Shown here: one piece after another, positions 35,889 to 44,336 of the stretch
How the letters are laid out: each line of letters begins with the position of its first letter
How positions within the stretch are numbered: the stretch's first letter is position 1
Source: Pararoseomonas baculiformis
GTDB lineage: Bacteria > Pseudomonadota > Alphaproteobacteria > Acetobacterales > Acetobacteraceae
DNA length: 64,000 bases
Direction: 5' to 3'
NCBI RefSeq assembly: GCF_017813395.1
Contig: NZ_JAGIZB010000008.1
Coordinates: 62,001-126,000, forward strand
Position numbers and translations under genes: made by a program
Notes under the pieces: model-generated
Seen by the model: only the letters and a program-made list of their open reading frames with translations
Databases searched by the model: none
Told to the model about the DNA's origin: nothing

Positions 35889-36089
35889 GTGGCCGGATCA
35901 GCCCCGAATTCAGATCGCCTGGCCCAGCAGCGCTCTTTCGAACGCCTGCGCAGCCGCATCCGGCCGCAGGGAGGGCGGTACCCGCTTCTTGATCGCCTGC
36001 CCTACCGCCATCGTCGTTCGCAGACGCTATGTAGCTGGCCCAGTGCCCGGCGCGTTCCCGCGCGCGATTCCATGCCGTCGGAGGGTTGA
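35889..36089 (+). CDS. candidate 66-residue basic protein
   Basis: A GTG at 35889 is preceded by GGAGG at the ideal 7-base distance, and the frame ends five bases before the next start. The product is very arginine-rich (QQRSFERLRSRIRPQGGRYP) without hydrophobic segments. No family is recognised. The good ribosome-binding site raises it above chance. Confidence 0.4.
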   Translation: MAGSAPNSDRLAQQRSFERLRSRIRPQGGRYPLLDRLPYRHRRSQTLCSWPSARRVPARDSMPSEG

Positions 36090-36094
36090 TACAT

Positions 36095-37048
36095 ATGGCC
36101 GTTTTCCTCGTCACGGGCGGATGCGGGTTCATCGGTTCGCATCTCTGCGCCGCGCTCCGTGCACAGGGGCATGCCGTGAAGGTGCTCGACGATCTCTCGA
36201 CCGGATTCGAGGAAAACCTGGCGCCCGGCGCCGAGCTGATCTGCGGCGACGTCGCGGATCCGGAGACGGTCCGGCGCGCGATGGAGGGAGTGGACGCCTG
36301 CTTCCATCTGGCGGCCATCGCCTCGGTCCAGCGCGGGACCGAGGATTGGCTCGGCACGCATCGCGCGAACCTGACCGGCACGATCGTGGTGCTGGACGCC
36401 GCCCGCTCGCGCCGGGTTCCGGTCGTCTATGCCTCATCCGCCGCCGTCTATGGGCAGCCCACCGCATTGCCGATCACGGAGGACGCGCCCACCCGGCCCC
36501 TTTCGGCCTATGGCGCGGACAAGCTGGGCTGCGAGCTGCATGCGCGCGCGGCCGGCGAGGTGCACGGGGTGCCGACCTTCGGGCTGCGCTTCTTCAATGT
36601 CTTCGGCCCGCGGCAGGACCCCCGCTCCCCCTATACGGGCGTGATCTCGATCTTCTGCGACAGGCTGGACCGGGGTGAGACCGTGACCATCTACGGCGAC
36701 GGGCAGCAGACCCGGGACTTCGTGCCGGTTCGCCATGTCGTCTCGGCGCTGCTCGCGGCCGCGGACGCCGCATCGGTGGAGGCGCCGGTCGCCAATGTCT
36801 GCACCGGCCGCCCGACATCGGTTCTGGAACTGGCCGAATGCGTCGCGAAGGCCGCGGGGGTGAGTGCCCGCGTGGTCCATGGGCCAGCGCGGCCCGGGGA
36901 AATCCGGCACTCGGTCGGGTCCGCCGAGCGGGCGAACGCGCTTTTGGGACTTGGCGCAACCCCGGAGCTCCTCGACGGCTTGGCCGAGGTCATTGCCTGG
37001 ATGCGCTCACGCCAGCCGCAGTCCCTGGTCAGCGCAGAAGCCCGATGA
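36095..37048 (+). CDS. NAD-dependent nucleotide-sugar epimerase/dehydratase
   Basis: The 317-residue enzyme is an extended short-chain dehydrogenase. FLVTGGCGFIGSHL is the NAD site, YASSAAVYG carries the catalytic Ser/Thr region, and YGADK supplies the Tyr-x3-Lys pair. RFFNVFGPRQDPRSPY and QTRDFVPVRHVV are typical of UDP-glucose or UDP-GlcNAc 4-epimerases. It would supply an activated sugar for EPS synthesis. GGAGGG lies about 9 bases before the ATG at 36095. Its tail overlaps that of the small minus-strand gene by 20 bp. Confidence 0.88.
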   Translation: MAVFLVTGGCGFIGSHLCAALRAQGHAVKVLDDLSTGFEENLAPGAELICGDVADPETVRRAMEGVDACFHLAAIASVQRGTEDWLGTHRANLTGTIVVLDAARSRRVPVVYASSAAVYGQPTALPITEDAPTRPLSAYGADKLGCELHARAAGEVHGVPTFGLRFFNVFGPRQDPRSPYTGVISIFCDRLDRGETVTIYGDGQQTRDFVPVRHVVSALLAAADAASVEAPVANVCTGRPTSVLELAECVAKAAGVSARVVHGPARPGEIRHSVGSAERANALLGLGATPELLDGLAEVIAWMRSRQPQSLVSAEAR

Positions 37049-37220
37049 TGGCCACCCAGAACAGGACGGAAAGCCCAAGGATCACAAGGGCCGCGGCAGG
37101 CCAGGGGAGCCTGCGCAGGCGTTTCCGCGCGACCGGCGCGCTGAGCGCCTCCTGCCGCACCGCGTCCTCCGTGCTCCTCAACTGTTCTCCGACCCGCATC
37201 GGTCCAATCCGGATGTCCAT
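37029..37220 (-). CDS. small single-pass membrane protein
   Basis: The 63-residue protein has a charged N-terminal half and one C-terminal membrane segment (WPAAALVILGLSVLFWVAII), ending in LLR. AGGGAC precedes the ATG. It is convergent with the epimerase gene and overlaps its last 20 bp. The organisation suggests a cytoplasmic N-terminus with a tail anchor. Function unknown. Confidence 0.6.
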   Translation of the reverse strand: MDIRIGPMRVGEQLRSTEDAVRQEALSAPVARKRLRRLPWPAAALVILGLSVLFWVAIIGLLR

Positions 37221-37343
37221 CGAGTCCCTAGGGTTTCCGCAGCAGGACCGTGCCCACTACACCCTTCCGTGTAAACACCAATTAAGTCTGCCGGTTTATC
37301 CACAGGCTCCCCGGTCGCAGGTCCGTGAGAAGGAGGCGTTCTG

Positions 37344-39278
37344 ATGTGCGGGATCGTCGGTATCTTCCACCCGGACCGTCCGGTCGTTCCTGACGGCGCG
37401 ACGGTGTGGTCCATGGCGGAGGCAATCCGCCATCGGGGCCCCGATGGCGGGGGCACGCATCTGGAGCCGCATCTCGGGCTCGGGCATCGCCGGCTCGCCG
37501 TCGTGGACCTGGCAGCCGGCAAACAGCCCATGAGCGTGGCCAACCGCATGGTTGTCACGGTCTTCAACGGCGAGATCTACAACCACCATGCCCTGCGCCG
37601 CGAACTTGAGGGCCAGGGCTACAGCTTCGACACCCATTCGGACACAGAGGTGATCCTGAACGGCTGGTGCGCCTGGGGCCCCGGTGTGCTGGACCGGCTG
37701 GTCGGCATGTTCGCCTTCGCCCTTTGGGACCGCCGGAGCGGCGAGCTGCTGCTCGCGCGGGATCGCCTTGGCGAAAAGCCGCTGCATTACGCAGAGCTGC
37801 CGGACGGTTCCCTGGCCTTCGCCTCCGAAGCCCGTGCGCTGCATGTCCTGCCGCAGGTATCCCGCCGCCTCGACCCGCAGGCGATCGAGGACTACCTCGC
37901 CCTCGGCTACGTGCCGGACCCGGCCACCATCTTCGCCGGGATCCGGCGGCTGCCGGCGGCGCACTACATGCTCCTGTGCCGGGGCAAGAAAACGCGGCTC
38001 GTCCCGCAGCGCTACTGGAGCCCGCCGACCCAGGTGGGTTCCTTCGGGCCGGATGCCGGGGACCGGCTGCTGGCCTGCCTCGACCAGGCGGTTCGCGGGC
38101 AGATGATGGCGGATGTGCCGCTCGGCGCCTTCCTGTCCGGCGGCGTGGATTCCGGCGCCGTGGTGGCGCTGGCCGCCCGCGCCCGGGCCGCGCAGTCCGG
38201 TGCCCCGCTCGAGAGCTTCACCATCGGGTTCGAGGGCGAAGCCGACGAACGCGAGGCGGCGGCTCGCGTGGCGGAGCTCTGCCACGCCCAGCACCGCACC
38301 GAGGTGGTGCAGGCCCGCTGGCTGGACGCGGCCCGCGAGGTTGCGCAGCATTTCGGGGAGCCCTTCGGCGACCACTCGGCCGTCCCCACCCTCGCCGTTT
38401 CCGCCCTGGCCCGGCGGCATGTGACCGTCGCGCTGTCGGGGGACGGTGGTGACGAGCTGCTGGGTGGCTACCGGCGGCACCGCTGGCATGCCTTGGCGGA
38501 AGCGGTGCGCAACAGCGTTCCGGCGCCGCTGCGCGGGCGCGTGCTCGGGGGCTTGGCCCGTCTGTATCCGAAGCTGGACCGGGCGCCGCGCTGGCTCCGG
38601 GCCAAGAACACGCTGACCGAGATCTCGCTGGACAGCGCGGTGGGTTACTACCGCACGGTCTGCAAGCTGCATGCGGAGCGCCGCCATGCGCTCCTCGCCG
38701 CACCGCTCCGCGCCGCGCTGGACGGTTATGATCCCTCTGACCGTTTCGTCGCGCTGATGCAGGAGTGCGATCAGGACGACCCGCTGCTCGCCGCCGGCTA
38801 TGTGGACCTGCAGACCTACCTGCCCGGCGATATCCTGGTGAAGACCGACCGGGCCAGCATGGTCCACTCGCTCGAGCTACGGGCGCCGATGCTCGACCAC
38901 CGCTTCGTCGAGATGGCGCTTGCCTTGCCGGCCCGGATGAAGCTGCACCGCGGCCAGGGCAAGCACGTCCTGCGGGAAATGGTGGCTCCGATGCTGCCGC
39001 CCCGGCATCTTGCGGCACCCAAGCGCGGCTTCGCCGCCGGGATCTCCGCTCCGCTCCGGGCAAGCGCCGCCGAGGTGCGGGCACGGCTGACGGGCTCGGC
39101 GATGCTGGATAGCGGGCTGTTCGACGGAGCAGCGCTCGCTCGGCTCGCCGACGAGCACGGTTCGGGCCGGGCCGATCACTCCCAGGCCCTGTGGCAGCTT
39201 CTCGTGCTCGAGGGCTTCCTGCTGGAGGAGTCCGGCCACGTGGCCTCCGAGCGCCCCCCCGTGCCGGAGCCGGCCTGA
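37344..39278 (+). CDS. XrtA-associated glutamine amidotransferase (asparagine synthase-like)
   Basis: The 644-residue enzyme has an N-terminal glutaminase domain with the nucleophile Cys2 (MCGIVGIF) and RHRGPDGGG. The ATP-binding synthetase domain has the pyrophosphate loop AFLSGGVDSGAV near residue 265 and ALSGDGGDELLGGY near 370. The XrtA-associated subgroup is annotated as amidotransferase 1 and may amidate sugar acids of the EPS rather than make asparagine. An AGAAGGAGG-like site lies just before the ATG. The C-terminus ends VPEPA but has no membrane segment after it. Four bases separate it from the flippase gene. Confidence 0.9.
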   Translation: MCGIVGIFHPDRPVVPDGATVWSMAEAIRHRGPDGGGTHLEPHLGLGHRRLAVVDLAAGKQPMSVANRMVVTVFNGEIYNHHALRRELEGQGYSFDTHSDTEVILNGWCAWGPGVLDRLVGMFAFALWDRRSGELLLARDRLGEKPLHYAELPDGSLAFASEARALHVLPQVSRRLDPQAIEDYLALGYVPDPATIFAGIRRLPAAHYMLLCRGKKTRLVPQRYWSPPTQVGSFGPDAGDRLLACLDQAVRGQMMADVPLGAFLSGGVDSGAVVALAARARAAQSGAPLESFTIGFEGEADEREAAARVAELCHAQHRTEVVQARWLDAAREVAQHFGEPFGDHSAVPTLAVSALARRHVTVALSGDGGDELLGGYRRHRWHALAEAVRNSVPAPLRGRVLGGLARLYPKLDRAPRWLRAKNTLTEISLDSAVGYYRTVCKLHAERRHALLAAPLRAALDGYDPSDRFVALMQECDQDDPLLAAGYVDLQTYLPGDILVKTDRASMVHSLELRAPMLDHRFVEMALALPARMKLHRGQGKHVLREMVAPMLPPRHLAAPKRGFAAGISAPLRASAAEVRARLTGSAMLDSGLFDGAALARLADEHGSGRADHSQALWQLLVLEGFLLEESGHVASERPPVPEPA

Positions 39279-39281
39279 CGC

Positions 39282-40832
39282 ATGTCCGCTACGACAACTC
39301 TCGGCACGGCCCCCGGGCCGGAGGGAGCCAGGCCGGCTGAACCGGGCCTCGGGCGCAAGATCGCGTCCGGCGCGGCCGCCATGGTGCTGGCGCGCCTCGT
39401 TGCCCGCTGCATCAGCGTGGTCAGCACCCTGATCCTTGTCCGCCTGCTGCTGCCGGAGGACTTCGGCGTCGTGGCGCTGGCGGCGGTCGCCTTCGTGGTC
39501 GTGGACACCATGACCGCAACCGGTTTCGGGGTGGTGCTGGTTCGTCGGGCTGCGGTGGATCGCGACCTCTATGATACCGCCTGGACGATGAACCTGATCC
39601 GCTGCGTCCTGCTCGGCGGCATCGTGGCCGCCACGGCGGATCTACAGGCCTCCCTGCTGGGCGATGCGCGCATCGCGCCCGTTCTCCTCGTCGTGGCCCT
39701 GACCGTGACGCTCGACGGGCTGGTCAGCATCGGCATGACCCGCCTCCAGCGCGAGATGCGCTTCGACCTGATCCTCCGTTACCAGATCACGTCGAAGCTC
39801 CTCTCTTTTGCGCTGACGATCCTGCTCGCGGTGATCCTGCAGAGCTACTGGTGCCTCGTTCTCGGGAATCTCATCGCCAAGCTGATCCTGATCCCGTTCT
39901 CCTACTATCTGGCACCCCACCGCCCCCGCTTTGCATTGGTCCATTGGCGGGAACTGCTCAATTTCTCGAAGTGGATGTTCGTCATCAACATCTGCAGCGC
40001 CGCCGACGGGCAAGGTCCCAACCTCGTGCTCGGGCGGGCAATCGGGGTCGAAGCGGTCGGATTCTACAACATTGCCTACCAGATCGCGGCGGTGCCGGTC
40101 ACGGAGCTGGCGGCACCAGTCCGGACCCCGATCTACGCCGGCTATGCGCAGGTCCTGCATGACCGTGCGGCGTTGCGGCAGCAATTTCTCGATGGCTTCA
40201 GCCTGCTCTGCGCCGTTCTTGTCCCGCTTTCGGTCGGTATCGCGCTTGTCGCACCGGAGATCGAGCAGCTGGCGCTGGGGCCTGTGTGGCGCGGGGCAGA
40301 TGTGCTGATCGCGCTCTGTGCCATGTATGCCCTCGTGGACAGCATGGCGCATTTCACCTTCAACGTTTTCCTCGTGCTTGACCGCCAGCGCTCCTTCGCC
40401 GCGGTCTTCGTGGCCCTCGTCATCCTGCGCGTGCCGGCGATCATCGCCGCGGCCCTGCTCGCCGGAACAGCCGGCGTGCTGGCCACGATGCTGGCAACGG
40501 GGTTGCTGAACGCGCTGATCTGGCACCTGCAGACCGGGCGGATGCTGGGGCATGGCCTCAGCGACGTGGGCGCCCGCGCCTGGCGCAGCTTCGCCGCTGC
40601 CGTGGCAATGACCTGCGCCGTCCTCCTGGTGCGCCAGGCATGGCCGCAGGGAAGCGAGACTTCCGGTGACGCCGTCCTCCACCTTTCCGTGGTGGTGGCG
40701 GTGGGTGCGGCCGTTCACCTCTCGACACAGCTGGGGCTCTGGCGCCTTGCCGGAAGCCCTGCCGGGCCGGAGCGCACACTCATCGACTTCGCGGCCGCCT
40801 CCTTCCGGCGGCTGAGAAGGGCGAGAGCATGA
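39282..40832 (+). CDS. Wzx-like polysaccharide flippase (MOP superfamily)
   Basis: The 516-residue protein has 12-14 predicted transmembrane segments. The first region GAAAMVLARLVARCISVVST and the LVRLLLPEDFGVVALA segment are typical of lipopolysaccharide/EPS flippases. RLQREMRFDLILR and FSKWMFVINICSAADGQGPN follow in the usual order. It should flip lipid-linked repeat units to the periplasm. Together with the initiating transferase, chain-length and export genes, it completes a Wzx-type pathway except for an evident Wzy. Confidence 0.88.
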   Translation: MSATTTLGTAPGPEGARPAEPGLGRKIASGAAAMVLARLVARCISVVSTLILVRLLLPEDFGVVALAAVAFVVVDTMTATGFGVVLVRRAAVDRDLYDTAWTMNLIRCVLLGGIVAATADLQASLLGDARIAPVLLVVALTVTLDGLVSIGMTRLQREMRFDLILRYQITSKLLSFALTILLAVILQSYWCLVLGNLIAKLILIPFSYYLAPHRPRFALVHWRELLNFSKWMFVINICSAADGQGPNLVLGRAIGVEAVGFYNIAYQIAAVPVTELAAPVRTPIYAGYAQVLHDRAALRQQFLDGFSLLCAVLVPLSVGIALVAPEIEQLALGPVWRGADVLIALCAMYALVDSMAHFTFNVFLVLDRQRSFAAVFVALVILRVPAIIAAALLAGTAGVLATMLATGLLNALIWHLQTGRMLGHGLSDVGARAWRSFAAAVAMTCAVLLVRQAWPQGSETSGDAVLHLSVVVAVGAAVHLSTQLGLWRLAGSPAGPERTLIDFAAASFRRLRRARA

Positions 40833-40995
40833 GCTCCGCCCTGAAGGACCGGACGAAGCTGCCGCCCAGCCTTCGCGATGCACGACGGCAGACCTTGCCG
40901 TGCCGCCGGCCATACCGGCACGGAAGGCGGGCTTCGCTGCGAGTTTTTCCTATGTCGGGAGAAGATGATCCAGGCGTGATCGACATGAGGCCAGC

Positions 40996-41133
40996 ATGGC
41001 CCTTGCCATTCGCGCCCTCATCAACCGACCCTACCAGAGACTGTTTCGGGTGGTGCGCACCGGCGCGATCACCCCGACGGACCTTTTTTTGCGGTCGCAA
41101 CGCGACACGATGACGAACAGGGAGATCGCCTGA
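40996..41133 (+). CDS. candidate 45-residue small protein
   Basis: An ATG at 40996 opens a 45-codon frame whose TGA shares a base with the ATG of the next gene (TGATG). Third codon positions are about 80 percent G or C, like the real genes here. The product contains RLFRVVRTGAITPTDLFLR, basic and partly amphipathic. There is no strong ribosome-binding site and no known family. The 163 bp before it show no gene. Confidence 0.35.
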   Translation: MALAIRALINRPYQRLFRVVRTGAITPTDLFLRSQRDTMTNREIA

Positions 41134-42053
41134 TGCTGTACCGTACCCGCCGCGCCGTGGCCTATTGGCGGTTCGACCGAGCGATCGAGGGCATCTACCG
41201 CACCCCGCCGCTCGAAGTGGTGGATGCGCCCTGGACCATCGTGAGCATGGTTTCGCCCAGGCACGTGCCGATGTACCTGCTGAGCATCAAGGCGTTTTAT
41301 CGCCGCGTCGGCCGCGGGAAGGTGGTGGCGATCGTGGACCGCGACACGCCCGCAAGCGTCCTGCAGACGCTGCGCGACCATGTCAGGGGGATCGAGTTCC
41401 AGATCCTGGAGGACATCGACGTCGGGCCCTGCCAGCGTGGCGGAACCTGGGAGCGGATTCTCTGGATCCTCGACCGCGCGCGCCATGAATACGTCGTGCA
41501 ACTCGACTGCGACGTGCTGGCCGTCGCTCCCGACATCAACGAGGTGGTCAACTGCCTTGAGAACGGCACCGCCTTCACGATGGCGGATGGGCACCAGATC
41601 GTCTCCATGGCAGAGGCGGCCGCCTTCGCACATGAGCTGGAGGGCGACTATATTGGCGAGGTCTCCGAGCGGCTCTTCGGTCTCTATCCTGGCCATGAGC
41701 AGCTTCGCTACGTGCGAGGCTCCTCCGGCCTGGCGGGCTTTGCGCCTGGTGGATTCCCGCGGGAGGAGTTGCACCGCTTCCATGTGGAAATGGAGAAGCA
41801 GGTCGGTGCGGCGCGGTGGCGCGAATGGGGCACGGAGCAGTGCGCCTCGAACTTCGCCGTTGCGAACACGCCGGGCGCCATCGTGCTGCCCTATCCCGCC
41901 TATGCCAGCTTCCATCCCAATGGCCCGCGGGCGGAAACCAAGTGCTTCCACTTCATCGGCAGCTACCGCTTCGACGACGACTTCTTCTCCAAGCGCGGAC
42001 GCGAGGAGATCGAGGCGCTGAACGCCGCCAGGGCGCCAGCTAACGCCGCGTAA
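41133..42053 (+). CDS. putative GT-A-type glycosyltransferase
   Basis: The 306-residue protein contains VQLDCDVLAVAPDINEV near residue 125, a DxD-like motif in the right setting for a nucleotide-sugar transferase, preceded by TIVSMVSPRHVPMYLLSIKA as in GT8/GT-A folds. The C-terminal part has TKCFHFIGSYRFD. I do not recognise a named family. GGGAG precedes the ATG. It is the last convincing gene of the EPS locus. Confidence 0.6.
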   Translation: MLYRTRRAVAYWRFDRAIEGIYRTPPLEVVDAPWTIVSMVSPRHVPMYLLSIKAFYRRVGRGKVVAIVDRDTPASVLQTLRDHVRGIEFQILEDIDVGPCQRGGTWERILWILDRARHEYVVQLDCDVLAVAPDINEVVNCLENGTAFTMADGHQIVSMAEAAAFAHELEGDYIGEVSERLFGLYPGHEQLRYVRGSSGLAGFAPGGFPREELHRFHVEMEKQVGAARWREWGTEQCASNFAVANTPGAIVLPYPAYASFHPNGPRAETKCFHFIGSYRFDDDFFSKRGREEIEALNAARAPANAA

Positions 42054-42498
42054 GGTGCGGAACAGCCTGGTCTGATCTGGTGCTGGCTAGAAGGACGCCG
42101 GAAGGATGAGAACCGGGTGGAGTTCGCCTCGTCAGGCGTGAAGCATGGCGAGGCGGCGGATGTTGGCCAGCCAGGCGCGGCCTCCCATCGTCATCATGGG
42201 AGGCTGCGTGTATGGCGCAGCCACTTGGCGCGGCGGCGTCTGAGGGTCCGGGCGGCATAGGGGTCCGGGGGGGCTCCCGCTGCCTTAGACCACAGTCGGA
42301 GCGGGCGCCGAAGGTTGCCGGGAAGGCCTTAGCAGCAGGCTGGACAGTGCCTCAGGAACCTTGGCTTCGGCAGCCGCGTCAGCGAAGGTCGGGGCCCTTT
42401 TCGGAGGCCAAACCTCTTGTCGCCGAAAAGGCAGCATACGGCGCAATTGCCCATATTTCAGCCATAGGGCGAACACATCGCTCTGCTATCACGCGGCC
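42054..42498. other. gene-poor stretch at the right edge of the EPS locus
   Basis: This 445-bp stretch has no convincing gene. It contains a strong 9-bp hairpin at 42180-42204. A minus-strand frame at 42285-42476 (63 codons, GTG start) has weaker codon bias and no recognised domain, so it is not called. The region separates the EPS locus from the tRNA and cell-shape genes. Confidence 0.4.
42180..42204. terminator. 9-bp hairpin downstream of the EPS operon
   Basis: GCCTCCCAT and ATGGGAGGC pair perfectly around a 7-base loop, about 125 bp after the last EPS gene. No T-run follows, so it is a possible terminator or RNA-stabilising structure. Confidence 0.3.
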
Positions 42499-42867
42499 GT
42501 GACCATCGTTGCTCACGGAGCCCGAGCTTTGTCGGTTGTTATCCCTTTCCGCCGCCGTCCTGCGCCTGCGCTGACGCTCGCCGACGTGGAAACGCTGGGT
42601 GCCGCGATCAGCCGCTATGCCCTGGCAGGCGTCGCAGGGTCGCTCCCCGGTCTTCCGGAGATGGATACCTGCCGGGCCGCGGCCATGCAAAGCGAGGCCA
42701 TCGAGCAGACCGAGGAAGCCATTCGCGCCATCGACGCGCGACTGGGCCTTGGAACCGGAGAGACACTGGTCCGGCTCATCCGGTCCAGGCTGGCGGCGAA
42801 ACTTACAGCCGATGAGGCGCGGGCAACGGAATGGGACGCAGTGGACGCTGCCGCCCGCCGCAGGTAG
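42499..42867 (+). CDS. hypothetical protein, about 122 residues
   Basis: The frame reads well from about 42530 onward: VVIPFRRRPAPALTLADVET, then a helical region with QSEAIEQTEEAIRAIDARL and VRLIRSRLAAKLTADEARA. It looks like a small soluble helical protein. The start is uncertain: GTG at 42499 is assumed, and an upstream ATG at 42361 would add 46 poorly conserved-looking residues. No family is recognised. Confidence 0.5.
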   Translation: MTIVAHGARALSVVIPFRRRPAPALTLADVETLGAAISRYALAGVAGSLPGLPEMDTCRAAAMQSEAIEQTEEAIRAIDARLGLGTGETLVRLIRSRLAAKLTADEARATEWDAVDAAARRR

Positions 42868-43001
42868 CGCTCGCAGCCACACGGACGAAGCCTGGCGGCC
42901 AGGGCCGCCCTCCAGCTTGTCTGAACAGGCCTGAGGAAGCTTGCCCAGACGGTATCCCGGCGCAAAACCAAGTGTGGGCAATCTTTAGGTCGGGGAAGGC
43001 A

Positions 43002-43077
<76 letters not shown>

Positions 43078-43172
43078 ATGCCATTTGGCAACTTCGGGAC
43101 CGGCGAACCAGATGCCGTCTCGGTGAGGCGGCTTCTACCCGATCCAGCGGCGGGGTCAACCCCTCTTGTCCA

Positions 43173-44336
43173 TCATTCCCGCGCGGCAGCGAATTCCGCA
43201 TCCCGGTGCACATAGGCACTGCCCAGCAGGCCGAAGCCCATCATCACCGTCAGCATGGCGGAGCCGCCATGGCTGATCAGCGGAAGCGGCACGCCACCAA
43301 CTGGGATGCTCCCGGTCACCATGGCCACATTCACGAAGACATAGAGAAAGAAGTTCATCCCCAACCCCAGCGCCAGCAGACGCCCGAACTGGTGCCGGCA
43401 GCGCAGGGCGGTGAGCATGGCGAAGATGATCACCAGGGCCAGCAGCCCCAGGGTCCCCAGGGCGCCCACCAACCCGAATTCCTCGGCGATCATCGTGAAA
43501 ATGAAGTCGGTCTGCTTTTCCGGAAGGAAGTTCAGATGCCCCTGGGTGCCCTGCAGGAAGCCCTTCCCCCACATCCCCCCCGATCCCAGCGCGATCTTGG
43601 ATTGGATGATATTGTACCCCGCCCCCAGCGGATCGCTTTCGGGATCGAGGAAGGTAGTGATCCGTGCTCGCTGATAGTCGTGCAGCCGCTCATAGGCGAT
43701 GGGCGCGCCGAAGCCCACGCCCGCCGCCCCGATCGCGAATTTCCACCACCGCACCCCGGCCGCCCAGAACATGGTCGCCCCGATCATGCCGGTGATCAGC
43801 GCGGTGCCGAGGTTGGGCTGCTTCAGGATGAGCGCGACCGGCACCAGGATGGCCAGGGCCGGTGGGATGAGGAAAAGCGGATTGCCCACCCGCTCCCAGC
43901 TGGCACGGTGGAACCAGGCCGCCAGGCCGAGGACCAGCATGATCTTCATCAACTCGGAAGGCTGGAGCTGGACGGGGCCGATATCGATCCAGCGCTGCGC
44001 GCCCTTGCCGATATTGCCATGCACCAGCACGAGCACCAGCAGCGCCACACCCAGCCCGTAGCCCAGCCAGGCGAACCGCGCGATCACCCGGATGTCCACC
44101 AGCGAGAGCGACAGCATGATCACCAGCCCGAAGCCGAAGCGCAGCGCATGCTTGCTGGCATAGGCGTCAGGGGTCCCGCCCCCGGCCGAGTACAGGGCGA
44201 CATAGCCGACCGCGGCCACGCCGCAGAGCATCAGCACAAAGAGCCACGGGATCTGCCAGAGCTTTTCCAGGATCCCGAAGCTGTGCTGCCGCATGAGCAG
44301 CCGGCGCTCATAGGTGGCGGGTTCGCGAAGCATCAT
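43173..44336 (-). CDS. rodA: RodA, SEDS-family peptidoglycan glycosyltransferase
   Basis: The 387-residue protein has about ten transmembrane segments and SEDS hallmarks: QRWIDIGPVQLQPSELMKI, LKQPNLGTALITG, TDFIFTMIAEEFGLVGA and PLPLISHGGSAML. RodA polymerises lipid II for side-wall growth with PBP2, whose gene precedes it with ATGA overlap. It is the last gene of the mre operon. The start ATGATG at 44336 is taken; an inner ATG at residue 15 is possible. Confidence 0.95.
   Translation of the reverse strand: MMLREPATYERRLLMRQHSFGILEKLWQIPWLFVLMLCGVAAVGYVALYSAGGGTPDAYASKHALRFGFGLVIMLSLSLVDIRVIARFAWLGYGLGVALLVLVLVHGNIGKGAQRWIDIGPVQLQPSELMKIMLVLGLAAWFHRASWERVGNPLFLIPPALAILVPVALILKQPNLGTALITGMIGATMFWAAGVRWWKFAIGAAGVGFGAPIAYERLHDYQRARITTFLDPESDPLGAGYNIIQSKIALGSGGMWGKGFLQGTQGHLNFLPEKQTDFIFTMIAEEFGLVGALGTLGLLALVIIFAMLTALRCRHQFGRLLALGLGMNFFLYVFVNVAMVTGSIPVGGVPLPLISHGGSAMLTVMMGFGLLGSAYVHRDAEFAAARE

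Noticed and set aside
37344-39278. VPEPA at the C-terminus of the amidotransferase as a possible PEP-CTERM tail
   Set aside because: A PEP-CTERM signal needs a membrane segment and basic tail after the motif; here the protein ends at once and is cytoplasmic.
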